DNA of 64,000 nt from Limobrevibacterium gyesilva. Its GTDB lineage: Bacteria > Pseudomonadota > Alphaproteobacteria > Acetobacterales > Acetobacteraceae. The notes under the pieces were generated by a model that was given only the letters and a program-made list of their open reading frames with translations, did not search any database and was not told where the DNA came from. The position numbers and the translations under genes are program-made. The DNA is taken from assembly GCF_025989185.1 (NCBI RefSeq), contig NZ_JAPDNT010000009.1, forward strand, positions 62,001 to 126,000, given 5' to 3'. Below, one piece after another: positions 6,413 to 14,841 of the stretch (the first letter of the stretch is position 1; each line of letters begins with the position of its first letter).

Positions 6413-9214
6413 ATGATGAACGATCGCGAGCTGATAACCGCTGGCGTTGAGGCCCGGCGCAATGGTAATCGGCCCGCTGCACTGGAGCACTTCCTCGCCG
6501 CCATCCAGGCTGCGCCCACCGAGATCGTGGCGCGGCTTGAGGCGGCGCAGGAACTGCGCTTCGCCGGGCAACTGGCTGAAGCCCTGGCGGTTCTGCCCGA
6601 GGACGCGGTCGGCAAGCCGCAACGGGCGTCCTTGCTCACCTTGCGGGCCATCCTCACACGCGAACAGGGAGACCGTGCGGCGGCTCTGGTCCTGTTCCGT
6701 GCGGTGGTGGAAGCCTGCCCGGATCATTTGGCCGGACGGCTTGAGGCGGCGCAGGAACTGCGCTTCGCCGGGCAGTTGGCTGAAGCCCTGGCGATCCTGC
6801 CCGAGGACGCGGTCGGCAAGCCGCAACGGGCATTCTTGCTCACCTTGCGGGCCATCCTCACACGCGAACGGGGAGACCGTGCGGCGGCCCTGGTCCTGTT
6901 CCGCGCGGCGGTGGAAGCCTGTCCGGATCATTTGGGCGGACGGCTTGAGGCGGCGCAGGAGCTGCGCTTCGCCGGGCAGCTGGCTGAAGCCCTGGCGATC
7001 CTGCCCGAGGACGCGGTCGGCAAGCCGCAACGGGCGTCGTTGCTCACCTTGCGGGCCATCCTCACACGCGAACGGGGAGACCGTGCCGCGGCCCTGGTCC
7101 TGTTCCGTGCGGCGGTGGAAGCCTGTCCGGATCATTTGGCCGGACGGCTTGAGGCGGCGCAGGAACTGCGCTTCGCCGGGCAGTTGGCTGAAGCCCTGGC
7201 GATCCTGCCCGAGGACGCGGTCGGCAAGCCGCAACGGGCGTTCTTGCTCACCGTGCGGGGCTATCTGTACCGCCGCCTGGGCGACCGGGTCGCGTCGCAG
7301 GCGGCGTTCTCCGCTGCCGCTGCCGCGGCGGCAGCGGTGCCACAAAACCCAATATACCACCGTGCCGTGTTGGCGGAACATCGCGCCCACGGTTGCCCGG
7401 AGCAGGCACTGGAGTGGATTGAGCGTCTGCCCGAATCCCTGCGCACGACGTCCTTGCTGTTAGCCGAGCGCGGCCATATCGCCATGGCGATGGGCGAGCA
7501 CACCGCGGCTTTGGAAGCCTTTCGTGCCGTCTCGGCATTGCCGGGGGCACCGGCAGACTGCTGGGCCAACCTGGCCCATTGCTATCAATGCCTGGGGGCG
7601 CCAGACCAGGCTATCACGGTCTGTGAGGAGGCGCTGCAGCGGGAACCGGGGCATGCCGGCACGCTGTTGCGCTTGGCCGAACTGTACCTGTTGGCCAACC
7701 GCTACGACGAATGCCGCGCGCTTTGCAGCCGCATTCGGGCCTCGACCGACCACGCCGCCGCCGCCTGGATCCTGAGATGCCGCGCGACAACCCAAGCCGA
7801 GGGCACGGCCGCCGCGTTGGCGCTGACCCTGCGAGCCGAGGCTGAGCTGGGTCCGAATGCTGCGCTGCTGGCGTACCGGCTGGAGTTGCTGATGCGTTAC
7901 GGGCGCTTCGCCGAGGCACTCGCCGTGTGTGAGGCCATGGCGGACCGTTTGGTGGATGAGCCACAGCTCCGGCTGATGGCGGCCCGGCTGCATCTCAGCC
8001 AGCATCGCCTGGTGGCGGCGGCCGCCCTGCTCGATGGATGGGAGCCGGCCGCCGCCTGGCAACGCATGCACGCGGAACTGTTGCGCGGCACTTTGGCCGA
8101 GTCGCAGTGGCGGCTGGCGGATGCGGTCGGCCATTTCCGGGCGGCACAGGCGCTGGACCCCGGTGCCGCAGCGCCATCCGAGCAACTGGGCCGGGTGGCG
8201 CTGCTCTTGCTGGACATCGAAACCGCCAATGCGGCCCTGCGCCACCACGCCGGTGCTGAGAGCAGCCGGCGGCGGCTGCTGGGCCAGTCCGGCAACGCCA
8301 GCCAGAGCCTGCTCGGCCAGGTGATGGATGAGTATCGGTTGGATGCGGAGCTGATCGGCAAGCTCCGCAAAGTGCAGGCTCTGCCGCCGGGGGCACGCCT
8401 GGGACAGCTGCTGTCGCTGGTCCGCGGCAATCCGGACTCCACCCCGGTCGCCATTGCCCTGCTATTGGCGTTGCGCCAAGCTGGAATGCTGGATTTGGCG
8501 GTGCCAACAAGCATGGCGCAACGGCGCATTCCGCGCCGGATCATTCAGTTCTGGGCACAGGGCGCGCCGCCGCCCGAAATTGCCGCCCTTATGCAAACCT
8601 GGCGACGATGGCATCCCGGTCATGACTGGAGGTCATTTGATGATCCTTCGGCGATGGCCTGGCTGGAGCAGCACGGGATGCACGATGTGCTGCGTGCCTA
8701 TCGCCGCGCGCGCGAGCCCGCCCAGCGAAGCGATCTGTTCCGGCTCGCCTTCCTGGCGAAAGAGGGTGGGCTCTACGCCGATGCCGACGATGCCTGCCTG
8801 GCGCCGCTGGACCACCTGGTTCCGCCAAACACGGGCCTGCTGTGCTACCAGGAAGAGTTTGCCTCGCTGGGGAACAACCTGATCGGCGCCGCGCCGGGCC
8901 ATCCGGTGATCCGCCGCGCGCTGGCACTGGCCACTGAAAGCGTGCTGCGCGGCGACACCGACCTTGTCTGGCTTGCCACCGGCCCCGGGCTGCTCACCCG
9001 GGCCTTCGCGCAAGAGATGGCAGCCTCGGAACATCCGGCGCGTGCCTGGTTGGCAGATGTGGCGGTGTTGGAGCGCGGCGTGGCGACGAACGCCACGGCC
9101 ATGCACTTGCAGGTCAGCTACAAAGGCAGCAACGCCCATTGGTTGCGGGGCGCATTCGTGACCCGGGGCCGGCACAAACCGGGCGCCCCGCTGGCCGAAC
9201 GTCGCTCCGCTTGA
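6413..9214 (+). CDS. TPR-repeat protein with C-terminal DXD sugar transferase domain
   Basis: A 933-aa protein. Residues 41-280 are built from almost identical 68-residue units (RLEAAQELRFAGQLAEAL ...) made of TPR-like helices, followed by more divergent TPRs to about residue 600. The C-terminal part, from RRIPRRIIQFWAQG (about residue 705), is a Gly_transf_sug/OCH1-like glycosyltransferase with the sugar-nucleotide motif YADADD in KEGGLYADADD. It probably adds sugars to a surface protein or polysaccharide. Start: ATG 6413 (or 6416); the Shine-Dalgarno signal is weak. It follows the Hint-domain gene by 60 bp, so that secreted protein may be its acceptor (inference). Confidence 0.82.
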   Translation: MMNDRELITAGVEARRNGNRPAALEHFLAAIQAAPTEIVARLEAAQELRFAGQLAEALAVLPEDAVGKPQRASLLTLRAILTREQGDRAAALVLFRAVVEACPDHLAGRLEAAQELRFAGQLAEALAILPEDAVGKPQRAFLLTLRAILTRERGDRAAALVLFRAAVEACPDHLGGRLEAAQELRFAGQLAEALAILPEDAVGKPQRASLLTLRAILTRERGDRAAALVLFRAAVEACPDHLAGRLEAAQELRFAGQLAEALAILPEDAVGKPQRAFLLTVRGYLYRRLGDRVASQAAFSAAAAAAAAVPQNPIYHRAVLAEHRAHGCPEQALEWIERLPESLRTTSLLLAERGHIAMAMGEHTAALEAFRAVSALPGAPADCWANLAHCYQCLGAPDQAITVCEEALQREPGHAGTLLRLAELYLLANRYDECRALCSRIRASTDHAAAAWILRCRATTQAEGTAAALALTLRAEAELGPNAALLAYRLELLMRYGRFAEALAVCEAMADRLVDEPQLRLMAARLHLSQHRLVAAAALLDGWEPAAAWQRMHAELLRGTLAESQWRLADAVGHFRAAQALDPGAAAPSEQLGRVALLLLDIETANAALRHHAGAESSRRRLLGQSGNASQSLLGQVMDEYRLDAELIGKLRKVQALPPGARLGQLLSLVRGNPDSTPVAIALLLALRQAGMLDLAVPTSMAQRRIPRRIIQFWAQGAPPPEIAALMQTWRRWHPGHDWRSFDDPSAMAWLEQHGMHDVLRAYRRAREPAQRSDLFRLAFLAKEGGLYADADDACLAPLDHLVPPNTGLLCYQEEFASLGNNLIGAAPGHPVIRRALALATESVLRGDTDLVWLATGPGLLTRAFAQEMAASEHPARAWLADVAVLERGVATNATAMHLQVSYKGSNAHWLRGAFVTRGRHKPGAPLAERRSA
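6533..7252 (+). repeat. Tandem 204-bp direct repeats inside the TPR-glycosyltransferase gene
   Basis: Units begin at 6533, 6737, 6941 and 7145, exactly 204 bp (68 codons) apart; the fourth breaks off after about 108 bp. Copies differ by only a few bases, for example Val/Ile in EALAVLPED, Ser/Phe in QRASLL and Gln/Arg in TREQGD. Such identity at DNA level implies recent amplification or ongoing homogenisation, and copy number could change by slippage or recombination without breaking the frame. Confidence 0.92.
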
Positions 9215-9305
9215 GCCGCCCGTCAGCTTATCGCAGGCGGCAGATCAATTCGCGCGTGCCCATGATGGACCACGGCCACGGGGTTGCGCCTTGTTCAGCC
9301 GGTGG

Positions 9306-9452
9306 TTAGCAAATTTCCGGAATGGTCACCTGGTGATCCGATGGCATTTCAAGCAGGAGCGCCTCCAACGCCTCCAACGCCTCGTCGACCTTGTCCACCG
9401 CGTCGATCAGCAACACGGCGCCTTCGGGCTGTTGCAGCGTGCGCAACGGAGG
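9306..9452 (-). pseudogene. Relic of a MoxR-family AAA ATPase
   Basis: On the minus strand, codons here read PPLRTLQQPEGAVLLIDAVD followed by KVDEALEALEALLLE and SDHQVTIPEIC, then stop. This matches the Walker B to sensor stretch of MoxR/CoxD-type ATPases (family pattern LLIDEIDKADEEFEAFLLE ... QVTIPE). The Walker B glutamate is replaced by Ala and a small direct repeat (CCTCCAACG twice) duplicates LEA. Nothing before or after it resembles the rest of a MoxR protein. MoxR ATPases usually accompany molybdenum hydroxylase operons, one of which lies at 34259-37888. I call it a gene fragment, not a functional gene. Confidence 0.6.
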
Positions 9453-9525
9453 ACGCGAGGCAGTTGCCATGCGCGTGCTCGTGGGACAGCATTCTTGCAC
9501 ATCAGCGGCGCACACGGAGCTGCCC

Positions 9526-11106
9526 ATGCCCAGGCCGATCGACCGGACCTCCGTTGCGGGGAAGGAATTTCCCGCCACCGATCACCTTCAACTGGTCGTG
9601 CTGGGCGCCGGGCCCGCCGGTGTGGCCGCTGCGGTGGAGGCGGCACGGCTGGGCCTGCGGGTGATGTTGGTTGACGAGCATCCCGTGGCCTCGGCCCTGA
9701 TGGGCATCGACGTGCCCTGGATGTTCGGCGAGCGCATGACCGCATCCGTGCAGAACCAGCCGCGCATGCTGGAGCGCATCGTCGCTGCACGCCCGGAGCT
9801 TGAGCAGGCATTCGAGGTTGGCGTGGACGTACGGCTGGGTGTCTATGTCTGGGCTGCCTTCGTGACAGGGCCGACCAGCAGGGCACTGCCCTGCCGCATG
9901 CTCGCCTTGGCCGATGAGACGCAATCATGGCTGATCGGTTTCGACCGGCTGGTCGTCGCGGCGGGCGCGCGCGATCTGGCGGTCGCCTTTCCCGGCTGGG
10001 ACCGGCCGGGGGTGATGGGGGCGCAGGGCTTCGCCGCCGCAATCGGACTGTACGGCGCATTTGCAGGACGGCGCGTGGTGGTCCTGGGCGCCGGTGTGAC
10101 GGGACTGCGCTGCGTGCAGCAGGCGCGGGAGGCCGGGATCGAGGTGGCCGCGGTGGTTGATGTCGCGGCTGCCGCTCACGAGGAATTCGCCACCCATGGC
10201 GTGACGGTTCATTCGGGCTGCGCCGTGCGCGGCGTGGAGGGCGGCGCGGAGGTCGAGGGGATCTCGATCGTGCCGGTTGGCGGTGGCGCCGCAGTGACGA
10301 TCGCGTGCGACACGATCGTGTCCGCCCTCGACACTGTGCCGAATGTCGAGATGTTCGACTTGCTGGGCTGCGCCATGGCGTTCCGCCCTGAGTGGGGCGG
10401 GCACGTGCCGGTGACGGATGCAGACGGGCGCTGCTCGGTCGATGGGATCTATGCGGCGGGCGATTGCGCGGGGATCGGTGACGCAGAGCCGCGTGATCCC
10501 GCATTGGCCGCTTCGTCCGGGCGGGAGGCGGCACGCGCGGCCGCACGTGATGCCGGGTTCGCGGCGCCGGCGCCGGCGAGGACAATCCGGACACACGGGG
10601 GCGACCGTGAGGCTCGGCGGCGGCACTGGTTGCAAGTGCATGCGGGGCCGGCGGCGGCGCTGACGATCTGCCGATGCGAGGACGTGACGCTGCGCGATCT
10701 GCTTGGCGTTCGCCCGCCGCGTTATCTCAGCTACGACGATGCGAAGTTCGCGGGGCGCGATGTGCGGACGCTCGCAGGCGACGGACCGGTGAATCAGGAT
10801 CAGGTGAAACGCCTGACCCGTGCAGGCATGGGACCCTGCCAGGGGCGCCGCTGCCGGGAGCAGGTGCAGACGCTGCTGGCCATGCAAGGCAACCAGCCCA
10901 GCGGCAGTGTGCCGATGCCCAGCTATCGGGCGCCGCTGCGCCCGCTGCCGCTGTCGGTATTGTCGGCGCATGACGAGAGTGCGGCGTTGCGGGCCAACTG
11001 GACGGGCTGGTTCGGCATCGCCCCACAATGGTTGCCGCACTGGGAGAAGGTTCCGGAAAACCCGGAGTACTGGGGCGGACGTATCTTCTTGGATGCCGCG
11101 AAATGA
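9526..11106 (+). CDS. Opine/amino-acid oxidase-like flavoprotein, alpha-type subunit (OoxA/HcnB-like)
   Basis: A 526-aa FAD-dependent oxidoreductase. It has the N-terminal dinucleotide fold LVVLGAGPAGVAAAVEAARL, a second Rossmann motif VVVLGAGVTGLRCVQ near the middle, and DGIYAAGDCAGIG closing the FAD site. The C-terminus carries a BFD-like [2Fe-2S] region, ICRCEDVTLRDLL and GPCQGRRCREQ. This is the layout of the larger pyridine-nucleotide-disulfide-type subunit of octopine/nopaline oxidase or HCN synthase. ATG 9526 is preceded by GGAG at a 6-nt spacing. The stop overlaps the partner gene by 4 bp. No HcnA-like small ferredoxin gene precedes it. The substrate is unknown. Confidence 0.82.
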   Translation: MPRPIDRTSVAGKEFPATDHLQLVVLGAGPAGVAAAVEAARLGLRVMLVDEHPVASALMGIDVPWMFGERMTASVQNQPRMLERIVAARPELEQAFEVGVDVRLGVYVWAAFVTGPTSRALPCRMLALADETQSWLIGFDRLVVAAGARDLAVAFPGWDRPGVMGAQGFAAAIGLYGAFAGRRVVVLGAGVTGLRCVQQAREAGIEVAAVVDVAAAAHEEFATHGVTVHSGCAVRGVEGGAEVEGISIVPVGGGAAVTIACDTIVSALDTVPNVEMFDLLGCAMAFRPEWGGHVPVTDADGRCSVDGIYAAGDCAGIGDAEPRDPALAASSGREAARAAARDAGFAAPAPARTIRTHGGDREARRRHWLQVHAGPAAALTICRCEDVTLRDLLGVRPPRYLSYDDAKFAGRDVRTLAGDGPVNQDQVKRLTRAGMGPCQGRRCREQVQTLLAMQGNQPSGSVPMPSYRAPLRPLPLSVLSAHDESAALRANWTGWFGIAPQWLPHWEKVPENPEYWGGRIFLDAAK

Positions 11107-12323
11107 GCGGCCATGTCGTCGTGATCGGCGGTGGCGTCACCGGTCTGTCCACCGCATGGTGGCTGCGGCGGGAAGGGGTCGCGGTGACGCTGGTGGAAAG
11201 AGGCATCGTCGGATGGGAGGCATCCGGCCGCAACGGCGGTGGTGCGACGCATGCTTATTCGCCGTTGTTCCGCGAGGAGCAGCGGCTCTGGCCCATGATG
11301 GATGAACTGCTCGGCTATCCCACGGAGTATCAGCCGCAGCGCATCCGTATCGCCTTGGATCCGGCCCAGCTGGAGCAATACTGGCGGGTGACGAATCTGG
11401 CGGTGCAGCAGGGCTTCCGTGCCGAGGCGCTGGACGCGCACGCCCTGAAGGAACTGGTGCCCTGGGTGCCCGACAGCGTAGCGGGGGGCCTGCTGTGGCA
11501 CTTCGGCGGCCACGCCAATCCGCAGCGAACGGTGCAAGCCTATGCCTGGGCTATCGAGGATCTCGGTGGCACGATCCTGCAACACACCGCGGTGACGGGC
11601 TTCGATCTGCGCGGCGACAAGGTTGTGGCGGTACAGACGGACCAGGGCCCCCTTGGCTGCGACGCCGTGGTGATTGCCGCGGGGCCGCATACGGCGCAGT
11701 TGGCGGCGATGGTCGGCGTAACCGTGCCGATTGCGCCGGCGCGGGCGGAGATGATCGTCACCGAGCCGTTGCCGCTGATCCGGCATGGCGGCGCGGATGG
11801 CAACGGGCTTTACGGGCGCCAGACATTGCGTGGAAACCTCGCCTATGGCGGCGGACCGCATGAGTGGCTCGAGCTTCCCGACGCGCGCACGCCCAAGGCG
11901 GTCAACTCGCCGGTCGTGCGCAGCCTGGCGCGGCGGCTGCATGAATTGTTCCCGAAAGTCGCGCACGCGCGGGTGATTCGCAGCTGGGCCGGCGTTGTTG
12001 AGAACACGCCGGACGGCCGGCCGATCCTGGATCGGCTGGATGCTCCGGCGAACCTGGTCATCGCGACGATGTCCAGCGTGGGGTTCGGGCTGTCGCCGGC
12101 GTCGGGGCGGGCGATCATGCAACTGGTGACGCAGGGACGGTGCGACTTCGCCGATCTGAGCCAGCTCACGCTGTCGCGCTTTGCCGGGCTTCCGACCGAC
12201 TGGCAGGCCCGCAACGGCTGGGTGCCCTGGTCGCCCGATGGAGCGGAAGGAGAGCGAGGGCCCGCGCGCGCCGATGCGGCGGGCCCCCTGAGTGCGTCAG
12301 GTCAGGCCCAGGCCCACTCGTAG
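11103..12323 (+). CDS. FAD-dependent oxidase of the DAO family (OoxB/HcnC-like)
   Basis: A 406-aa D-amino-acid-oxidase-fold protein: FAD motif HVVVIGGGVTGLSTAWWLRR at the N-terminus, the SGRNGGGATH flavin loop, and the late ENTPDGRPIL and SSVGFGLSPASGRA segments. With the upstream gene (ATGA overlap) it would form a heteromeric membrane-associated oxidase for a secondary amine such as an opine, glycine or other N-substituted amino acid. The last 25 or so residues are low-complexity and are read through a GC-rich inverted repeat. The 3' end overlaps the convergent binding-protein gene by 22 bp, so the natural protein may be somewhat overextended relative to the family. Confidence 0.82.
   Translation: MSGHVVVIGGGVTGLSTAWWLRREGVAVTLVERGIVGWEASGRNGGGATHAYSPLFREEQRLWPMMDELLGYPTEYQPQRIRIALDPAQLEQYWRVTNLAVQQGFRAEALDAHALKELVPWVPDSVAGGLLWHFGGHANPQRTVQAYAWAIEDLGGTILQHTAVTGFDLRGDKVVAVQTDQGPLGCDAVVIAAGPHTAQLAAMVGVTVPIAPARAEMIVTEPLPLIRHGGADGNGLYGRQTLRGNLAYGGGPHEWLELPDARTPKAVNSPVVRSLARRLHELFPKVAHARVIRSWAGVVENTPDGRPILDRLDAPANLVIATMSSVGFGLSPASGRAIMQLVTQGRCDFADLSQLTLSRFAGLPTDWQARNGWVPWSPDGAEGERGPARADAAGPLSASGQAQAHS
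12258..12286 (-). terminator. GC-rich inverted repeat at a convergent gene junction
   Basis: GGGCCCGC at 12258-12265 pairs with GCGGGCCC at 12279-12286 (8 bp, 13-nt loop). On the minus strand it lies 15 bp beyond the stop of the substrate-binding protein gene and is followed by the pyrimidine-rich TCGCTCTCC, so it may end the long minus-strand unit. It lies inside the last codons of the plus-strand oxidase gene. Confidence 0.5.
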
Positions 12324-13945
12324 AGATTCCAGGCGGCGTTGACGGTGTAGCCGTTCGGCTTGATGCCGGTGAGCTGCTTCTTCTTCAGGTTGCCCTGGTA
12401 CGTCCCGCCGTGCGGCGCGAAGGGCACTTCCTCCGCCAGGATCTCCTGAATCCTGGCATAGGTTGCCTTGCGGTCCTCGATATTGGCCTGTGTCACGCCG
12501 AGTTCGAGCAGCCGGTCGACTTCGGCGTTCTCATACTGCACGTAGTTCGACCCGACGCCGGTTTTCGCCGGGATCTGCTTCGAATGGGCGCGCGCGGTGT
12601 AGTCCGGGTCCATGCCCACGGTGGGCTCCCACGACACAAGCAGCGTGTCGAACTGGCTTTTTGTCGTGTACTCGCCCCACACCACGGAGGCCGGGAAGTT
12701 GCGGATCTCCATCTCCACGCCGATGCGCTTCCAGTTCTGCTGGAACAGTGCCTGCGCGTTCTGCCTCGCCGGGACGCCGGCGGTGGTGGACATCGTGAAC
12801 TTCAGCTTCACGCCGTCCTTTTCGCGAACACCATCGGCGCCGACCTTCCAGCCGGCCTCGTCGAGCAGTTTCGTCGCCGCCTCGGGGTTCGGGGTGGGGT
12901 CCTTGAGACTGGAATTGTACGCCCAGTGCGACGTGTGCAGATAGGACAGCGTGCGCTTGTAGGTACCGAAATAGACGTCGTCGATCGACTTCTGCATCTC
13001 CAGCGCCATGTACAGCGCCTTGCGCACTTTCGGGTCCTTGAACTGCGGCTTGCCGCAGTTGAAGTAGACGAACTGCACCCAGGGCTGCGGCGTGGTAAGC
13101 AGGTCCCGATCGGGTATCGCCGCCGCTTCACGCCAACGGTCCCCCGGCACGCCCGACAACCCCATGTAATCGACTTCGCCGGTCTTCGCCTGCCCGTACA
13201 GCACGAGCTGGTCGGGGACGAATTTGTGAATGAACTGGCGGAACTTTGCGGCGCCCCGGTGATAATTGGGGTTGCGCTCGTAGATCATGTGGCTGCCGGC
13301 GGTCCGGCTTTTCAGCAGGAACGGGCCGGTGCCGACGGGCTGGCTGTTGAAGCCCGAGGTGTTGATGTTGCTTTCCTTGGACAGCAGGTGCTGCGGCACG
13401 ATGTGCATGTTCTGCCATGCCCAGGCGAACGGCACATAAGACCGTGACAGCTCGATCTCGATATGGGTGGAATCGACGACCTTGAAGTTCTTGATGAGAT
13501 CGAACCCGCTGCGGCTGCGGATCGCCACCGCCGGGTTGATGATGGTCTGGTAGGTGAACTCGACATCCTTGGCCGTGAAGGGCTGCCCGTCGGTCCATTT
13601 CACGTCCGGACGAAGCTCGATCTTCCAGACCAGGCCATCGGCGGAGATGCCGCCGTTCTCCTTGCTGGGAATTTTGGTGGCCAGGTTCGCGATGAACTCG
13701 CCCTTCTCGTTCACGTCCCACAATGCGTCGAACATGCAGGTCTCCGGCACGTTCTCGGTGCCGGCATTCACCCAGAGCAGCGGGTTGAACTGGACCGGCT
13801 CCTGCGTCATGCCCAGGATCACGCGTTCGCGGTTGATGGATTGTGCGTGGCCGGTCCTGATCCCGGCCGGAAGGATCAGCGGCGCCGCCAGGCTACCAGC
13901 CAGCGCTTGCCGGCGCGTGATGCCGAATCGTTTTGTTCCAGACAT
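12302..13945 (-). CDS. Peptide-type ABC importer substrate-binding protein (SBP_bac_5)
   Basis: A 547-aa periplasmic binding protein. The N-terminus FGITRRQALAGSLAAPLILP with a later AQS is a twin-arginine-like or long Sec signal peptide. The mature part shows the SBP_bac_5 features: FNPLLWVNAGTENV, the LRPDVKWTDGQPFTAKDVEF segment and PVGTGPFLLK. It delivers a peptide or similar solute to the permeases encoded just upstream. AAGGAGG lies 6 nt before the ATG. The gene's first 70 bp overlap the 3' end of the permease gene in another frame. It is the last gene of the soxBDAG-linked importer. Confidence 0.92.
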   Translation of the reverse strand: MSGTKRFGITRRQALAGSLAAPLILPAGIRTGHAQSINRERVILGMTQEPVQFNPLLWVNAGTENVPETCMFDALWDVNEKGEFIANLATKIPSKENGGISADGLVWKIELRPDVKWTDGQPFTAKDVEFTYQTIINPAVAIRSRSGFDLIKNFKVVDSTHIEIELSRSYVPFAWAWQNMHIVPQHLLSKESNINTSGFNSQPVGTGPFLLKSRTAGSHMIYERNPNYHRGAAKFRQFIHKFVPDQLVLYGQAKTGEVDYMGLSGVPGDRWREAAAIPDRDLLTTPQPWVQFVYFNCGKPQFKDPKVRKALYMALEMQKSIDDVYFGTYKRTLSYLHTSHWAYNSSLKDPTPNPEAATKLLDEAGWKVGADGVREKDGVKLKFTMSTTAGVPARQNAQALFQQNWKRIGVEMEIRNFPASVVWGEYTTKSQFDTLLVSWEPTVGMDPDYTARAHSKQIPAKTGVGSNYVQYENAEVDRLLELGVTQANIEDRKATYARIQEILAEEVPFAPHGGTYQGNLKKKQLTGIKPNGYTVNAAWNLYEWAWA

Positions 13946-14841
13946 GCAAGCCTCCTTGTTCTGAGTGTCGGGGCGTTAGCTGGTCGGGACTCCATGCGCA
14001 GGCGCGGGTCGAGCGCGTCGCGCAGGCCGTCGCCCAGAAAGTTGAAGCCCATGACGGTGAGGGTGATCATCACGCCGGGAAGTATCGCCAACCACGGAAC
14101 GGTGTCGAAATAACCCTGGGCGTTGGTCAGCATGTTGCCCCAACTGGCCAAAGGCGGCTGCACGCCGTAGCCGAGGTAGCTGATATAGCTTTCCATGAGC
14201 ACCGCCGCCGCCACTTTCAGCGTTGCCGCCACCAGCAGCGGGGCGACGATGTTGGGCAGCAATTCCTGGAACATGATACGCGTCTTGCCGGCTCCGAGCG
14301 CGCGGGCGGCCTGGATGAAGTCCTGTTCCTTCAAGTGGAGGATTTCCGACCGGACAATGCGCGCGACCTCCATCCAGGATGTAAGCCCGATGATCAGCGA
14401 GATCGAGATCAGGGTGGGCGGGATGAAGGCCGCGACGACCAGCAGCAGGAAGACCTGCGGGAAACATAGCATGGTGTCGACGAAGCGCATGAGCAGCGTA
14501 TCCGTCCAGCCACCCAGATAGCCGGCCAGAAGCCCGATAACCGAACCCGTCACCACCGTGGTCGCCATGGCCACCAGGCCGACGGTCAGCGAGATCTGCC
14601 CGCCGTACAGCAACCGGCTGAGCGTATCGCGGCCGAGTTCGTCGGTGCCCAGGGGGAACGTCCAGCTGGCGAACGGCAGCAGGAACCGCACTGAGGTATC
14701 CAGCAACAACGGATCGCGCGGCGCGATCGCGGGGGCAAGCAGCGCCGAGAGGCAAAGCAGAACCACTGTCACGCCGCCGAACAGCGCCAGATGGTGGCGG
14801 GTGAAGCGGCGCATGACACCGGCGCGGGCGGCGCTGCTCAT
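13876..14841 (-). CDS. Peptide-type ABC importer permease (DppC-like)
   Basis: A 321-aa inner-membrane permease. It opens with the cytoplasmic MRRFTRHHLALFGG, then the first helix (VTVVLLCLSALLAPAIA), the periplasmic GTDELGRDTLSRLLYG motif typical of OppC/DppC, and the EAA loop region SEILHLKEQDFIQAARALGA facing the ATPase. Its start overlaps DppB by 4 bp. DppC proteins normally end near DALDPRLR; here the frame continues 28 more codons into the binding-protein gene, so the C-terminal tail is probably non-conserved. It forms the channel with DppB. Confidence 0.9.
   Translation of the reverse strand: MSSAARAGVMRRFTRHHLALFGGVTVVLLCLSALLAPAIAPRDPLLLDTSVRFLLPFASWTFPLGTDELGRDTLSRLLYGGQISLTVGLVAMATTVVTGSVIGLLAGYLGGWTDTLLMRFVDTMLCFPQVFLLLVVAAFIPPTLISISLIIGLTSWMEVARIVRSEILHLKEQDFIQAARALGAGKTRIMFQELLPNIVAPLLVAATLKVAAAVLMESYISYLGYGVQPPLASWGNMLTNAQGYFDTVPWLAILPGVMITLTVMGFNFLGDGLRDALDPRLRMESRPANAPTLRTRRLACLEQNDSASRAGKRWLVAWRRR

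Noticed and set aside
6533-7252. CRISPR-like array
   Set aside because: The repeats are adjacent, 204 bp long, in frame within a protein gene and have no spacers.
5261-7390. A 709-codon open frame on the minus strand opposite the Hint and TPR genes
   Set aside because: It is antisense to two well-supported genes; its repeats (QGFSQLPGEAQFLRRLK) are just the complement of the 204-bp repeats, and high GC favours long antisense frames.
9391-9525. Extended N-terminus of the OoxA/HcnB-like protein
   Set aside because: The extra 45 codons overlap the antisense MoxR relic and contain no conserved sequence, while ATG 9526 has a good GGAG at 6 nt.
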